Notes: generated by a model from the sequence alone, not told the origin. A DNA stretch of 64,000 bases from DATDCY01 sp964513745 (GCA_964513745.1 CAZEOK010000002.1:1-64000), one strand, 5' to 3'. Shown: positions 42,760 through 51,364, counted from the stretch's first letter. Made by a program: numbers and translations.

Positions 42760-43425
42760 TCAATGCCCCGCCTGTTGCAGGGTCCCCGTACGGCTGGCGA
42801 TCTCGGCCAGAACCAGCCGGTGCAATACCTCGGCAGGGAGGCTGGCAGGGAGCAGTCGGATTCGACCCGGGTCAGCGGCTGCGAGCGATCGATAACCGTC
42901 GCGCACCCGCCGGTGGAAAGCCGGATCCTCGCACTCGAAGCGGTCTTCCACTCCTGCGGTGCCATCGCCTTGCTGGCGCCGGCGCGCCCGGGCGACGCCC
43001 TCGGAAACGTCCTCGAAATCGAGCAGCAGCGTCAGATCGGGCACAAGCCCGGCGGCAGCGCGATCACTGGCGTCCCTGACGAAGGCGGCATCGAGGCCGC
43101 GGCCGTAGCCCTGGTATGCCACCGTGGCGTCCGCGAATCGGTCGCAGATCACCCAATCCCCGCGCTCGAGCGCGGGGAGGACGACCTCACGCACGTGTTG
43201 CGCCCGGTCGGCAAGGTAGAGAAACAGCTCGGCCCAGGGGACGATGGTCGCGGCGGCTGGGTCGAGCAGCATGCTGCGCAAGGAGCGTCCGAAAGCCGTG
43301 CCGCCGGGTTCGCGACTGAGCAGCACACGCTGGCCGGATGCCCGCAGATGATCGGCAAGCAGCCGCAGCTGCGTGCTTTTACCGGTGCCCTCGGTGCCCT
43401 CGAAGGTGACGAATAAGCCCCTCAC
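42760..43425 (-). CDS. tmk: Thymidylate kinase
   Basis: Converts dTMP to dTDP. The 221-residue protein begins MRGLFVTFEGTEGTGKST (P-loop at 10-17), has LSREPGGT, the DR motif in VICDRFADATVAYQGYGRGLD and the lid region with RRRQQGDG. The GTG at 43425 overlaps the preceding gene's stop as GTGA. It precedes holB. Confidence 0.96.
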   Translation of the reverse strand: MRGLFVTFEGTEGTGKSTQLRLLADHLRASGQRVLLSREPGGTAFGRSLRSMLLDPAAATIVPWAELFLYLADRAQHVREVVLPALERGDWVICDRFADATVAYQGYGRGLDAAFVRDASDRAAAGLVPDLTLLLDFEDVSEGVARARRRQQGDGTAGVEDRFECEDPAFHRRVRDGYRSLAAADPGRIRLLPASLPAEVLHRLVLAEIASRTGTLQQAGH

Positions 43426-43931
43426 CGCGCCGCCACCGACCGCGCGCACTCCCGATCGCTCCCGCGGGCCTTTTCGATCACATGGCTGACGATGGGACCG
43501 AGGAACCGCACGATCGCCCTCGCTCGTGCGGGCCGGGCTGGGAGATTGACCACGAGCGTCGCCCGACGCATTCCCGCCCTGCCCCGAAACAGCAAGTCGC
43601 GCGGTCGCCGGGCTGAGGCGAGATACATCCGCTCTTCGATGCCGGGCAGGGAGCGGTCCAGAAGCGCGCCGGTGATCTCCGGTGCAAAATCCTCGCGATC
43701 GTGGCCAGCGCGGCCGACCGTGAAGACCACCGCGACCTGACCGCCGTCACACCAACGGCGGATTGTTCCGGTGGCCAGACGCGGGTCAACGCCAGCCTGT
43801 GCGGTTTCTATCTCAATAACCGCGTCTCGCCGCCATAACTCCCTGACATCCCGGGCCACTGCGGGCACCGCCTGGCCGCCATCAACGCCAAGTCCGAGGA
43901 TGCGGACCTCAAGCCGATTCAATACGTCCAT
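43422..43931 (-). CDS. MogA/MoaB-like molybdopterin-binding domain protein, altered active site
   Basis: The 169-residue protein matches the MoCF-binding fold of MogA/MoaB in its second half: DFAPEITGALLDRSLPGIEERM and RATLVVNLPARPARA correspond to DVTPEAT...DREMPGF and the LNLPG loop. The conserved molybdopterin-phosphate motif TTGGTG is replaced by TVGRAG, and the usual VNLPGxP reads VNLPARP. It may therefore be a diverged or non-catalytic relative. The ATG at 43931 is chosen because the fold begins there; an upstream ATG at 43964 is possible. No other molybdenum cofactor gene is nearby. It overlaps tmk by GTGA. Confidence 0.7.
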   Translation of the reverse strand: MDVLNRLEVRILGLGVDGGQAVPAVARDVRELWRRDAVIEIETAQAGVDPRLATGTIRRWCDGGQVAVVFTVGRAGHDREDFAPEITGALLDRSLPGIEERMYLASARRPRDLLFRGRAGMRRATLVVNLPARPARARAIVRFLGPIVSHVIEKARGSDRECARSVAAR

Positions 43932-44250
43932 ACAATCGAAGGTTACCACACTACCTGTCCCCATCGCCAACCCGGGGACAGATCGGGCAATGACGGCTGC
44001 TGGCACCCATCGGAGCCAAGGTGGAGACAGAAGCGCTCCTCGCGGGAACATCGTACAGGCGCACTAATACTCCGCATCACAACATATGCGTGTGATATCA
44101 GTTAGTTCTACGGTTGGCACGAACGATGCATAATATTTTTCAGTTCGTGACGAGCCAATGCCAGGCTGGGAAAGGAGGAATCCAGGAAGAGCCGTATGAA
44201 ATCAGTCGCCACAGGTTAGAATAAAACCGCTTCCACAAGGAGGATGTGCC
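43932..44250. other. Divergent intergenic region, MogA-like gene / comEA-like gene
   Basis: These 319 bases contain no convincing gene. The right-hand 190 bases are AT-rich and hold a CATAATAT run near 44129 and TTAGAATAAAA near 44216, which may belong to a comEA promoter, but no -35 partner is convincing. AAAGGAGG occurs at 44171, followed by a seven-codon frame (44196-44219). The AAGGAGG that serves comEA is at 44237-44243. Confidence 0.4.
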
Positions 44251-44610
44251 ATGAAAGGAATCATGTTCCTGCTGTTGGCAGCTCTGCTCGTTGCTCCGGG
44301 CTACATCTCGGCTGCCGATCGGAAAGCCCCGCCGGAATCACAGGCGCCAGTCGCCTCGACTGTCACGTCGCAAAAACTCGATATCAACCGTGCTTCAACG
44401 GATGAGCTCATCGGTGTCCCCGGCATCGGGCCACGAATGGCTCAGGCGATCGTTGACCTGAGACTCAAGAAAGGATCGTTCGCCAAGCTCGAAGAACTTC
44501 TCGAGGTGCCCGGCATCAAGGAAAAGACCCTTGCGTCGATCTCCGCCTACCTCACCGTCACACCTCTCCAGTCGCAGGCGTCTCAGATATCCGGGACTGC
44601 GTCCAGATAA
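44251..44610 (+). CDS. ComEA-like secreted helix-hairpin-helix protein
   Basis: The 119-residue protein has a signal peptide (FLLLAALLVAPGYISAA), a short Pro-rich stretch and a tandem helix-hairpin-helix domain (about 43-105): LDINRASTDELIGVPGIGPRMAQAIVDLR and FAKLEELLEVPGIKEKTL. ComEA-type proteins bind DNA at the cell surface or in the periplasm during natural transformation. Gram-negative ComEA is of this size. The AAGGAGG before the ATG is strong. No comEC is present here; pilQ, needed for transformation pili, lies at 59.5 kb. Confidence 0.88.
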   Translation: MKGIMFLLLAALLVAPGYISAADRKAPPESQAPVASTVTSQKLDINRASTDELIGVPGIGPRMAQAIVDLRLKKGSFAKLEELLEVPGIKEKTLASISAYLTVTPLQSQASQISGTASR

Positions 44611-44617
44611 CCGCACC

Positions 44618-44647
44618 ACGGGCGGGGAACGCCTATTCCCCGCCCGT
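44618..44647 (+). terminator. Terminator hairpin after the comEA-like gene
   Basis: A perfect 11-pair stem ACGGGCGGGGA...TCCCCGCCCGT with an eight-base loop begins eight bases after the stop codon. The following bases are only moderately T-rich (TCTCAGGTTCCTTG). Confidence 0.7.
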
Positions 44648-44736
44648 TCTCAGGTTCCTTGATTTCCGATGAGCCTTCACCATGCGGCCAGCCTTCCTTG
44701 GAAACGCGTGCCATCTTGCCTTGTGAATGATTTCTC

Positions 44737-44766
44737 TTGACTTGTTTATCAATTCAATAATAAAAT
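44737..44766 (+). promoter_or_regulatory. Promoter of the Rrf2-family gene
   Basis: TTGACT (44737-44742), an 18-base spacer and TAAAAT (44761-44766) lie in an AT-rich stretch. TTTAT...ATAAA symmetry within the spacer could be a binding site for the Rrf2 protein itself. Confidence 0.5.
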
Positions 44767-44830
44767 GAATATCATAAGGCAACTGATTGGGTAACAACCG
44801 TACTCACCACTCCAAGGAGAAACGCGGGCT

Positions 44831-45256
44831 ATGCGATTGACCACCAAGGGAAGATACGCGGTGCGGGCGCTGTTTTGCCTGTCGACCTATCAGACGGACC
44901 GGCCCACGCCGCTCTCCGAGGTGGCGAAACGGCAAAACATTTCGCTGAACTTTCTTGAGCAGCTCTTCGTGCACTTGCGGAAAAATGGCATTGTCACCAG
45001 CGTGCGCGGGCCACGCGGCGGCTATAAATTGAGCAAGCCCCCCGAAAAGATCACCATAGGCGAGATCCTTCGCGCAGTCGGCGAGAGCACCTTCCCGGTG
45101 TTCTGCAGCGACGACTTCTCCGCCAGCAAGAAGCCCTGCCCGCGCGCCGACGAGTGCGTGACGCACATGCTCTGGGAGAAACTCGGCACGACAATCAATA
45201 AGTTTCTCGACTCGACGACGCTCGCTGATCTCGCCGATCTCGGACCGCGCTGCTAG
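44831..45256 (+). CDS. Rrf2-family transcriptional regulator with a likely Fe-S site
   Basis: The 141-residue winged-helix regulator starts MRLTTKGRYAVRALF, has the recognition region LEQLFVHLRKNGIVTSVRGPRGGYKL, and then C92, C103, C109 and H112. IscR uses C92-C98-C104-H107; the C-x5-C-x2-H part matches, while the first spacing is ten instead of five. An Fe-S cluster is therefore likely, sensing iron-sulfur status, nitric oxide or redox. No isc/suf or nitrosative-stress gene adjoins. lptF follows after 59 bases but has its own promoter. The target is unknown. Confidence 0.9.
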   Translation: MRLTTKGRYAVRALFCLSTYQTDRPTPLSEVAKRQNISLNFLEQLFVHLRKNGIVTSVRGPRGGYKLSKPPEKITIGEILRAVGESTFPVFCSDDFSASKKPCPRADECVTHMLWEKLGTTINKFLDSTTLADLADLGPRC

Positions 45257-45278
45257 CTCTGGCAGCGCCCCGCCCGCG

Positions 45279-45307
45279 TTGCCCGAAGGCCGGCGAGTCC
45301 CTATACT
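45279..45307 (+). promoter_or_regulatory. Promoter of lptF giving a nearly leaderless transcript
   Basis: TTGCCC (45279-45284), a 17-base spacer and TATACT (45302-45307) end eight bases before the lptF ATG. The expected transcript start is one or two bases from the start codon, and no Shine-Dalgarno is present. Confidence 0.55.
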
Positions 45308-45315
45308 GCCGCCTG

Positions 45316-46491
45316 ATGAAGCTCGTCGACCGGTACATCCTGCGTGAGCTCGTGCCCCCATTTATCCTGGGCATGTTCATTTTCACCTTCCTGCTGCTCA
45401 TGAGCCAGATCTTGCGGCTGATGGAGCTGATCGTCAACAAAGGGGTGGCCACGGGGACGATCCTGCGGCTCGTCCTCTACCTGCTGCCGTCGATCCTCGT
45501 GCTCACCGTGCCGATATCGGTCTTTCTCGCCACGGTCGTCACCTTCGGTCGGCTCTCCGCTGAAAACGAGCTGACTGCACTCAAGACGGGGGGATTCAGC
45601 CTGCTGCGCCTCACCCTGCCCGTCGCGATCTTCTCCACCGCCGCATGGGCCCTGACGAGCTGGCTGATCATCGTCGCCCTGCCAGCCGGAAACCAGGCAT
45701 TCCGGACCAGCATGTTCGAGATCGTCCGCACCAAGGCCAGCGTCGGCCTTCGGGAGAAAATTTTCAACGACGACTTCGAGGGACTCGTGATCTACATCAA
45801 CACCATCCCCCAGGCCGGCAATCGCTCCATGGAGGGCATCTTCATCTCTGACGCCCGACCCGAGAAGCGTCAGCCTCCGGGCGAGCCGATCACCATCGTC
45901 GCGGAGCGTGGCTGGCTTGTCGCGGACCCCGGCTCGGACAAGGTGGTCTTCCGGCTCGAGAACGGCGGCATCCACGTCCTTTCCCGGGACTTCACCACCT
46001 ACCAGCACACCAACTTCCGCACGCACGACCTGCAATTGAGCCTCGGCGACGAGGCCGGCGAGAGTCCTTCATTACCCAAGGGACTACGCGAGATGACGCT
46101 CGACGAACTGCGCGCGAAAATTTCCGAGTACCGCCGTCTTGGCGTCAAGCAATGGGCACCGCTGGTTGAGATCCACAAGAAATTCTCGATACCGTTCGCC
46201 GCATTCATCTTCGGCTTGCTCGGGGTGGCCATGGGGGTCCTCTTCCGTCGTGGCGAGAAGCTCGTGAGCTTCGCCCTGAGCATCGCCATTGCGATCATCT
46301 ATTACGTCTTCCTCCTCGCCGGTGAACCGCTCGGCAAACAGGGTCGCCTCAGCCCCTTCTGGGCGATGTGGTCGGCGAACATCTTCTTCGGCACCGCCAC
46401 GGTTGCACTCTTCCGCAAGGTACTCGCCGAAACGCCTTTCAGCTGGCCGCGCCTGCCGATCGGGCGCGGCGGCCCGGGGCCCGGGGCATGA
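45316..46491 (+). CDS. lptF: LPS export ABC transporter permease LptF
   Basis: One of two permeases of LptB2FG, which extracts lipopolysaccharide from the inner membrane. The 391 residues hold six membrane helices (three at 12-120, three at 295-375) flanking a periplasmic beta-jellyroll (about 130-270). The start MKLVDRYILRELVPPFILG is typical. It overlaps lptG by ATGA. lptB, lptA and lptC are not in the window. Confidence 0.95.
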   Translation: MKLVDRYILRELVPPFILGMFIFTFLLLMSQILRLMELIVNKGVATGTILRLVLYLLPSILVLTVPISVFLATVVTFGRLSAENELTALKTGGFSLLRLTLPVAIFSTAAWALTSWLIIVALPAGNQAFRTSMFEIVRTKASVGLREKIFNDDFEGLVIYINTIPQAGNRSMEGIFISDARPEKRQPPGEPITIVAERGWLVADPGSDKVVFRLENGGIHVLSRDFTTYQHTNFRTHDLQLSLGDEAGESPSLPKGLREMTLDELRAKISEYRRLGVKQWAPLVEIHKKFSIPFAAFIFGLLGVAMGVLFRRGEKLVSFALSIAIAIIYYVFLLAGEPLGKQGRLSPFWAMWSANIFFGTATVALFRKVLAETPFSWPRLPIGRGGPGPGA

Positions 46492-47573
46492 CCATCCTCC
46501 AGCGCTATGTCAGTCGCGAATTCCTCAAGATCTTCGGGATCTGCTTCACCGGCCTGCTCGGCACCTACGTGCTGGTCGATTTCTTCCAGCGCATAGACCT
46601 TTTCATCAACTTCCCGACCCCGGTGCGCTGGAAATTCCTGTATTTCGCCTTGAAGATGCCGTTGTTCATCTTCCACATCACCCCGGTCTCGATGCTCGTG
46701 GCGATCCTGGTGACCCTCGGGATCATGAACCACAACCGCGAGATCACCGCCGTCCGCTGCGGCGGCGTCACCCTGATGCACCTGTGCGCCCCGCTTGTCG
46801 CTCTCGGCGCTCTCGCCAGCGCGCTGGTCTTTGTCACCAACGAGTACCTCGTGCCCGTGACGACCCGCCAGTCGCAGTATGTGCTGGACACCCACATCAA
46901 GAACCGGCCGTCCCGCAGCATCTTCCGACAGAACCGCATCTGGTTCTACGGAGAGCGAAACACGATCTTCAACATCCAGCTGCTCGATCCGGTTGAACAA
47001 TCGATGGAGGGCGTCACCCTCTACCGTTTCGACGCCAACGGAGCGAGGCTCGTGCAGCGCATCGACGCCCGCCGTGCCCGTTACCGTCGCGGCCGCTGGG
47101 ACTTCTTCAGCGTCACCCTGCGGACGTTCCTTCCCGATGGCACGATCAAGGCCCGTTTCCTGCCTCGCCATCGCATGCGGCTGAGGGAGAAGCCCAAGGA
47201 CATTTCACAGTACCGCGAACGCCCCGAGGAGATGAACCTCACGGCGCTCGCCGAGTACGTGCGCAAGCTGCGCCGCAGCGGTTTCAATCCGACCGCCTAC
47301 ATGGTCGACCTCCAGACAAAAATCTCGCTGCCGCTTGTCAGCCTCGTGGTCACGCTGCTGGCGATCCCCATCGCGTTTCGCTCTCGGTTGGGAGGGGGCA
47401 TCGTCGCCAGCCTCGGCGCCAGCCTCACCCTCGGCTTCACTTACTGGATCATCATCTCAATCGGCGTCTCTCTCGGGCACGCAGGCAAGCTCACCCCCCT
47501 GCTGGCGGCCTGGCTACCCAACCTCTTCTTCGCCAGCCTGGCTGGTTATCTCTGGATGCATCTGGAGCAATAG
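46488..47573 (+). CDS. lptG: LPS export ABC transporter permease LptG
   Basis: The partner permease of LptF. The 361 residues start MTILQRYVSREFLKIFGICF and have the same architecture: three N-terminal helices, a periplasmic jellyroll and three C-terminal helices (ISLPLVSLVVTLLAIPIAFR...). The ATG overlaps the lptF stop as ATGA. The stop codon TAG overlaps the first base of a REP-like hairpin. Confidence 0.94.
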   Translation: MTILQRYVSREFLKIFGICFTGLLGTYVLVDFFQRIDLFINFPTPVRWKFLYFALKMPLFIFHITPVSMLVAILVTLGIMNHNREITAVRCGGVTLMHLCAPLVALGALASALVFVTNEYLVPVTTRQSQYVLDTHIKNRPSRSIFRQNRIWFYGERNTIFNIQLLDPVEQSMEGVTLYRFDANGARLVQRIDARRARYRRGRWDFFSVTLRTFLPDGTIKARFLPRHRMRLREKPKDISQYRERPEEMNLTALAEYVRKLRRSGFNPTAYMVDLQTKISLPLVSLVVTLLAIPIAFRSRLGGGIVASLGASLTLGFTYWIIISIGVSLGHAGKLTPLLAAWLPNLFFASLAGYLWMHLEQ

Positions 47574-47645
47574 CAGGCCGCTGAAAATGGCCCATCTGCG
47601 GCGTTGCGCTTCGCTCTTGCATCTGAACCATTTTGAGTGGCCTGC
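47573..47645 (+). repeat. REP-like palindromic element after lptG
   Basis: Two 18-base arms, GCAGGCCGCTGAAAATGG (47573-47590) and CCATTTTGAGTGGCCTGC (47628-47645), pair at 16 of 18 positions around a 37-base centre. Long hairpins with a similar GGCCGCTGAAAA...ATCTGCGGCGTTG text recur downstream of genes in many Deltaproteobacteria, as I recall. It could stabilise the 3' end of lptFG mRNA or act as a terminator. Only one copy is seen here. Confidence 0.7.
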
Positions 47646-47667
47646 TGCGCATGCGTTTCAACCGGTC

Positions 47668-47705
47668 TTGACACAAGATATTGTGTTGTGCATAGTTATC
47701 AACAC
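47668..47705 (+). promoter_or_regulatory. Promoter of smc-ftsY with overlapping dyad operators
   Basis: TTGACA (47668-47673), a 17-base spacer and CATAGT (47691-47696). A perfect dyad ACACAA-GATA-TTGTGT (47671-47686) covers the -35 and spacer. A second dyad GTGTTG-N11-CAACAC (47683-47705) brackets the -10 and shares bases with the first. TTATCAACA inside the second is one mismatch from a DnaA box. Together these suggest a repressor or DnaA-type control of smc. Confidence 0.55.
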
Positions 47706-47771
47706 GCTCGATAGTGTATTCTGGCCTTTTCGCTGGACTCGTCAACCATGCGGGGCGATGGAGGAAACGCC

Positions 47772-50700
47772 TTGATTTTCAAGAAACTCGAACTACACGG
47801 ATTCAAGACATTCTTTGATCGCACCGAGGTGCATTTTCGCCCGGGCATCAACGCCGTCGTCGGTCCCAACGGTTGCGGGAAAAGCAATATCGCGGACGCC
47901 ATCCGCTGGGTGCTCGGGGAGCAGAGCCCCAAGCAACTGCGCGGGGAAAAGATGGAGGATCTGATCTTTTCCGGGAGCCAGTCGCGGCATCCGCTCGGGA
48001 TGGCCGAGGTTTCGCTGACCGTCGAGCTCACCGGGGAGGAGTTGCCGGTCCCCTACAACAAGTTCACAGAAATCTGCGTCACCCGTCGGCTCTACCGCTC
48101 CGGCGAGAGCGAGTATTACATCAACAACAGCGCCTGCCGGTTGCGCGACATCCGCGAACTGTTTCTCGACACCGGGCTCAACCCCAAAGCCTACGCTGTC
48201 ATCAGCCAGGGGCACATCGGCTCCCTGGTCGACGCCCACCCGGAGGATCGGCGGATCCTGCTCGAGGAAGCCGCCGGGATCGCGAAATTCAAGGAACGCA
48301 AGACAGCCGCGCTGCGCAAGCTCGACGCAACCGAGCAGAACCTCGTACGCCTGAACGATCTGACTGCCGAGATCAAACGGCAGCTCGGCTCGCTCCAGCG
48401 CCAGGCTCGCAAGGCGGAACGCTACCACGAACTCAAAGCGCAGTTCGAGACGCTCGAGCTGCGGATGCTCGTCCATCAGCACGACGCGCTTCTTGAGCGG
48501 ATTCGCTCTCACGAGGAGAGGATCCGCGGGCTGGCCGAACTGCAGGAGAGGCTCCGGGCAGAGACGAGCACGCTGGAGGCCGGCCTCGAGGCCGGCTCGC
48601 TCGAGTCGGTCCAGGTCGAGCAATCGCTCGGCGGCCTCCGCGAGGAGTTCTACGCCCACCGGGCCCGACTAGAGGCGCTCGAACAGCAGCTTGACGCCGC
48701 CCGCGGCCGCCTCGCCGGGCTCCAGCAATCACTCGCCAGCGACGGTGCAGAATCAGATCATCTGGCCACCCTTCTGGCGGGCAACACCACGGACCTGGCC
48801 GCGGTCGAGAACGAATTGAGCCGACTCGAGGAATCCCTCGCCGCCGGGGAGGCGCGACGGCTCGAAACCACGTCCCTGCTCGACGAGGCAGCCAGGGCGG
48901 CCCGCGAAGGCAAGGAGACTCTCGACGAGGCTGCCGTGCGCTATCGGGACTGCGTTCGCGTCGAGTCGGAAGCCCATCGCGCCCTTGCGCGCCTCGAGGC
49001 CCGCTCGGAGGCGATCGAGCGTGAGCTTGGACGGGTCACCGCCGAACTCGTCGCTCTCGAGGCCGAGGACACCGTGCTTGCGACGCGCGAAGAGGATCTG
49101 GCGCGTCAACTCTCGACGAATCGCGAGTCGTTCGAACGCAATCTCGACCAGGCAGCGGCCGCCGCAACCGACCTTGCCCTGGCGCGGGAAGAGGCCGCGG
49201 CGGTGGACGCGGGGCTGTCGTCTGCGCGGGACGAGCTCAACGCGGCCACGGCGCGTCTGGCATCGCTCAGCGAGCTCGAGCGCAACCTGAGCGGCTGGCC
49301 GGAGCTCTTCCAGGAGGAGCTCTCCCGTATCCTCGCTCACCAGGATCTCAACGGTGGCCTGCGCGGTCTTCTCGCGGATGAGCTTCAGGTGCCGACCGAG
49401 CACGAGGCGGCCCTGGAGGCTGTCCTCGGCGACCGCCTCAAATTTCTCCTCGTCAAGGCGCCCGAAGTCGGCATCGAGGCCGCGCGGGTGCTGCAGGAGG
49501 GCACGTCGGTGCGCGGCACCTTCCTGCCGCTGGATCCGCGGCGCAACGCGCCCGCGCCACCCGCGCTCGAGCGTGACGATCTGCCGCGGCTGATCGATGT
49601 CGTGACGATCTCCCCCGATCTGCGACCGCTCGTCGAGCACCTGCTCCAGGATGTCTATCTCGCCGGGAGCCTTGCCGGGGCGCTTGAGCTCTGGCGCGCG
49701 GGTGCCGTCGCGTGCACCTTCGTCACCCCGGTCGGCGAAGTGCTCTGGCCGGACGGCGCGGTGACCGCGGGGCGCCTCGACCCCTCGCGCGAATTGCTCC
49801 CTCTGGTACGCTCGATCCGCGAAACACAGGCGGTTGCGAACGCCGCCGGGGAGAGGGCTGAAGCGCTCGGCGAGCGGCTGAAGGAAGTCCGCGAGCGCGA
49901 ACGCGGTCACGAGCTGAGCGTGCGGACGCTCGATCAGGAGGGGCGCGCGCTCGACCAGCAGATCGCATCGCTCGAGAAGGATCTGCTGTTCTCGCGCCAG
50001 AAGCGCAGCGCGCACGCGACCCAGCGCGAGCGCCTCTCCGAGCTGTCGGAACGCGTCGGCGCCGAGCGCGCGCAGAGCGATCTTGACCTGGCTAGGGAGC
50101 GGACCCTCCGCAACGAGCTCGCCGCTGCCCGGGCTCGCCACGAGGAGGATCTGGCGGTAAGGGAAGCCGACCTGTCCTCCCGCCTGCACGAGGAACGCGC
50201 GCAGATGGAACGGCTCGCCGGGCTGCAGGTGGAGCTTGCCGCCGGCCGTGAACGGGCTGCCCATCTCAGGACGCGCCGCGAACACCTTGTCGCGGACTCC
50301 GCGCGCGCCACCGGCCGGCGCGCCGAGCTGGCGGGAGCGATCGAGGAGGCGCTCGCGGGCTCGGCCGCGGCGGCAACCAGCGTGGAAGAACTCGCCCGCG
50401 AGCGGGCGATTCTCGCCGGCGAACGGGACTTCATCGAATGCCGGCTCAACGAGGCGCAGGACCGTCACCGCCTGCTGAGTGGACGAGCGCGTGAAACCGA
50501 GGAGCGGCTGCGGTTGCTGCGCGTCCGACGTGAGGAAATCATTGCCGAGCAGGGGACCCTGCAGGTGCACCTCGCCGAGGAACAGGTCCGCCGCGAGCAC
50601 CTGCACACCCGGGTCGTCGATCTGTGCGGCACCGCGCCCGGCGAGATTTTCGACGCGGCGGCCCGCGACGATTTGCAGTCCATCCCCCTGGGATCGATGG

Positions 50701-51353
50701 AGGAGAGCCACCGCAGTCTCGGCCTCCAGATCCAGGCGCTCGGTCCCGTGAACCTCGCGGCGCTCGGCGACCAGCAGGAGCTCCAGGAGCGTCTAGAGGC
50801 ACAGCGTCGCCAGCAGGAAGACCTCGATCAGGCCGCGCGCGACCTGCGTCAGGCGATCGCCAGGATCAACGCCACCTCGCGCGATAAATTCCTCGAGACC
50901 TTCGAGAAGGTCAACGAGAAATTCCAGGAAGTCTTCCCGCAGTTGCTCGAAAACGGCCACGCCCTGCTGAGGCTGGCCGACGGTGAGGACCCGCTCGAGG
51001 CGGGGGTCGAGATCCTGGCGCAGCCCGCGGGCAAGAAACTCAAGCACATCTCCTTGCTCTCAGGGGGTGAGCAGGCTCTCACCGCGATCGCGCTGCTGCT
51101 GGCGATCTTCATGGTCAAGCCCTCGCCGTTCTGCCTCCTCGACGAGGTCGATGCGCCGCTCGACGAGTCGAACATCATGCGCTTTCTCAAGGTCCTGCGT
51201 CGCTCAGTCGGCGGCTCTCAGCTGGTCATGGTCACCCACAACAAAAGGACCATGGAGAACGCCAACAACCTCGTTGGCGTGACCATGTCCGACCCCGGCG
51301 TCTCGCGCCTGATCTCCGTCCACCTGCGCGATTACCAGGCGCAGGCCTCCTAG
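47772..51353 (+). CDS. smc: Chromosome segregation protein SMC
   Basis: The ATPase that folds and separates chromosomes with ScpA/ScpB. The 1193 residues follow the SMC plan: N-terminal ATP lobe with Walker A GPNGCGKSN (31-39), long coiled coil, hinge (about 523-663), second coiled coil, and C-terminal lobe with signature LLSGGEQALTAIA (about 1093) and Walker B FCLLDEVDAPLD. The TTG at 47772 is preferred because GGAGGAAACGCC precedes it and SMC proteins begin close to KKLELHGFK. An ATG eight codons earlier has no ribosome site. It is followed by ftsY after 11 bases. scpA/scpB are not in the window. Confidence 0.95.
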   Translation: MIFKKLELHGFKTFFDRTEVHFRPGINAVVGPNGCGKSNIADAIRWVLGEQSPKQLRGEKMEDLIFSGSQSRHPLGMAEVSLTVELTGEELPVPYNKFTEICVTRRLYRSGESEYYINNSACRLRDIRELFLDTGLNPKAYAVISQGHIGSLVDAHPEDRRILLEEAAGIAKFKERKTAALRKLDATEQNLVRLNDLTAEIKRQLGSLQRQARKAERYHELKAQFETLELRMLVHQHDALLERIRSHEERIRGLAELQERLRAETSTLEAGLEAGSLESVQVEQSLGGLREEFYAHRARLEALEQQLDAARGRLAGLQQSLASDGAESDHLATLLAGNTTDLAAVENELSRLEESLAAGEARRLETTSLLDEAARAAREGKETLDEAAVRYRDCVRVESEAHRALARLEARSEAIERELGRVTAELVALEAEDTVLATREEDLARQLSTNRESFERNLDQAAAAATDLALAREEAAAVDAGLSSARDELNAATARLASLSELERNLSGWPELFQEELSRILAHQDLNGGLRGLLADELQVPTEHEAALEAVLGDRLKFLLVKAPEVGIEAARVLQEGTSVRGTFLPLDPRRNAPAPPALERDDLPRLIDVVTISPDLRPLVEHLLQDVYLAGSLAGALELWRAGAVACTFVTPVGEVLWPDGAVTAGRLDPSRELLPLVRSIRETQAVANAAGERAEALGERLKEVRERERGHELSVRTLDQEGRALDQQIASLEKDLLFSRQKRSAHATQRERLSELSERVGAERAQSDLDLARERTLRNELAAARARHEEDLAVREADLSSRLHEERAQMERLAGLQVELAAGRERAAHLRTRREHLVADSARATGRRAELAGAIEEALAGSAAAATSVEELARERAILAGERDFIECRLNEAQDRHRLLSGRARETEERLRLLRVRREEIIAEQGTLQVHLAEEQVRREHLHTRVVDLCGTAPGEIFDAAARDDLQSIPLGSMEESHRSLGLQIQALGPVNLAALGDQQELQERLEAQRRQQEDLDQAARDLRQAIARINATSRDKFLETFEKVNEKFQEVFPQLLENGHALLRLADGEDPLEAGVEILAQPAGKKLKHISLLSGGEQALTAIALLLAIFMVKPSPFCLLDEVDAPLDESNIMRFLKVLRRSVGGSQLVMVTHNKRTMENANNLVGVTMSDPGVSRLISVHLRDYQAQAS

Positions 51354-51364
51354 GGAGCGCCGCC

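Noticed and set aside
44196..44219. A seven-codon frame (MKSVATG) upstream of the comEA-like gene that could be a leader peptide
   Set aside because: The ribosome site is badly spaced and no run of regulatory codons or attenuator hairpin is present.
48753..50711. A minus-strand open frame of about 650 codons inside smc
   Set aside because: It mirrors the coiled-coil codons of smc and shows no protein-like motifs.
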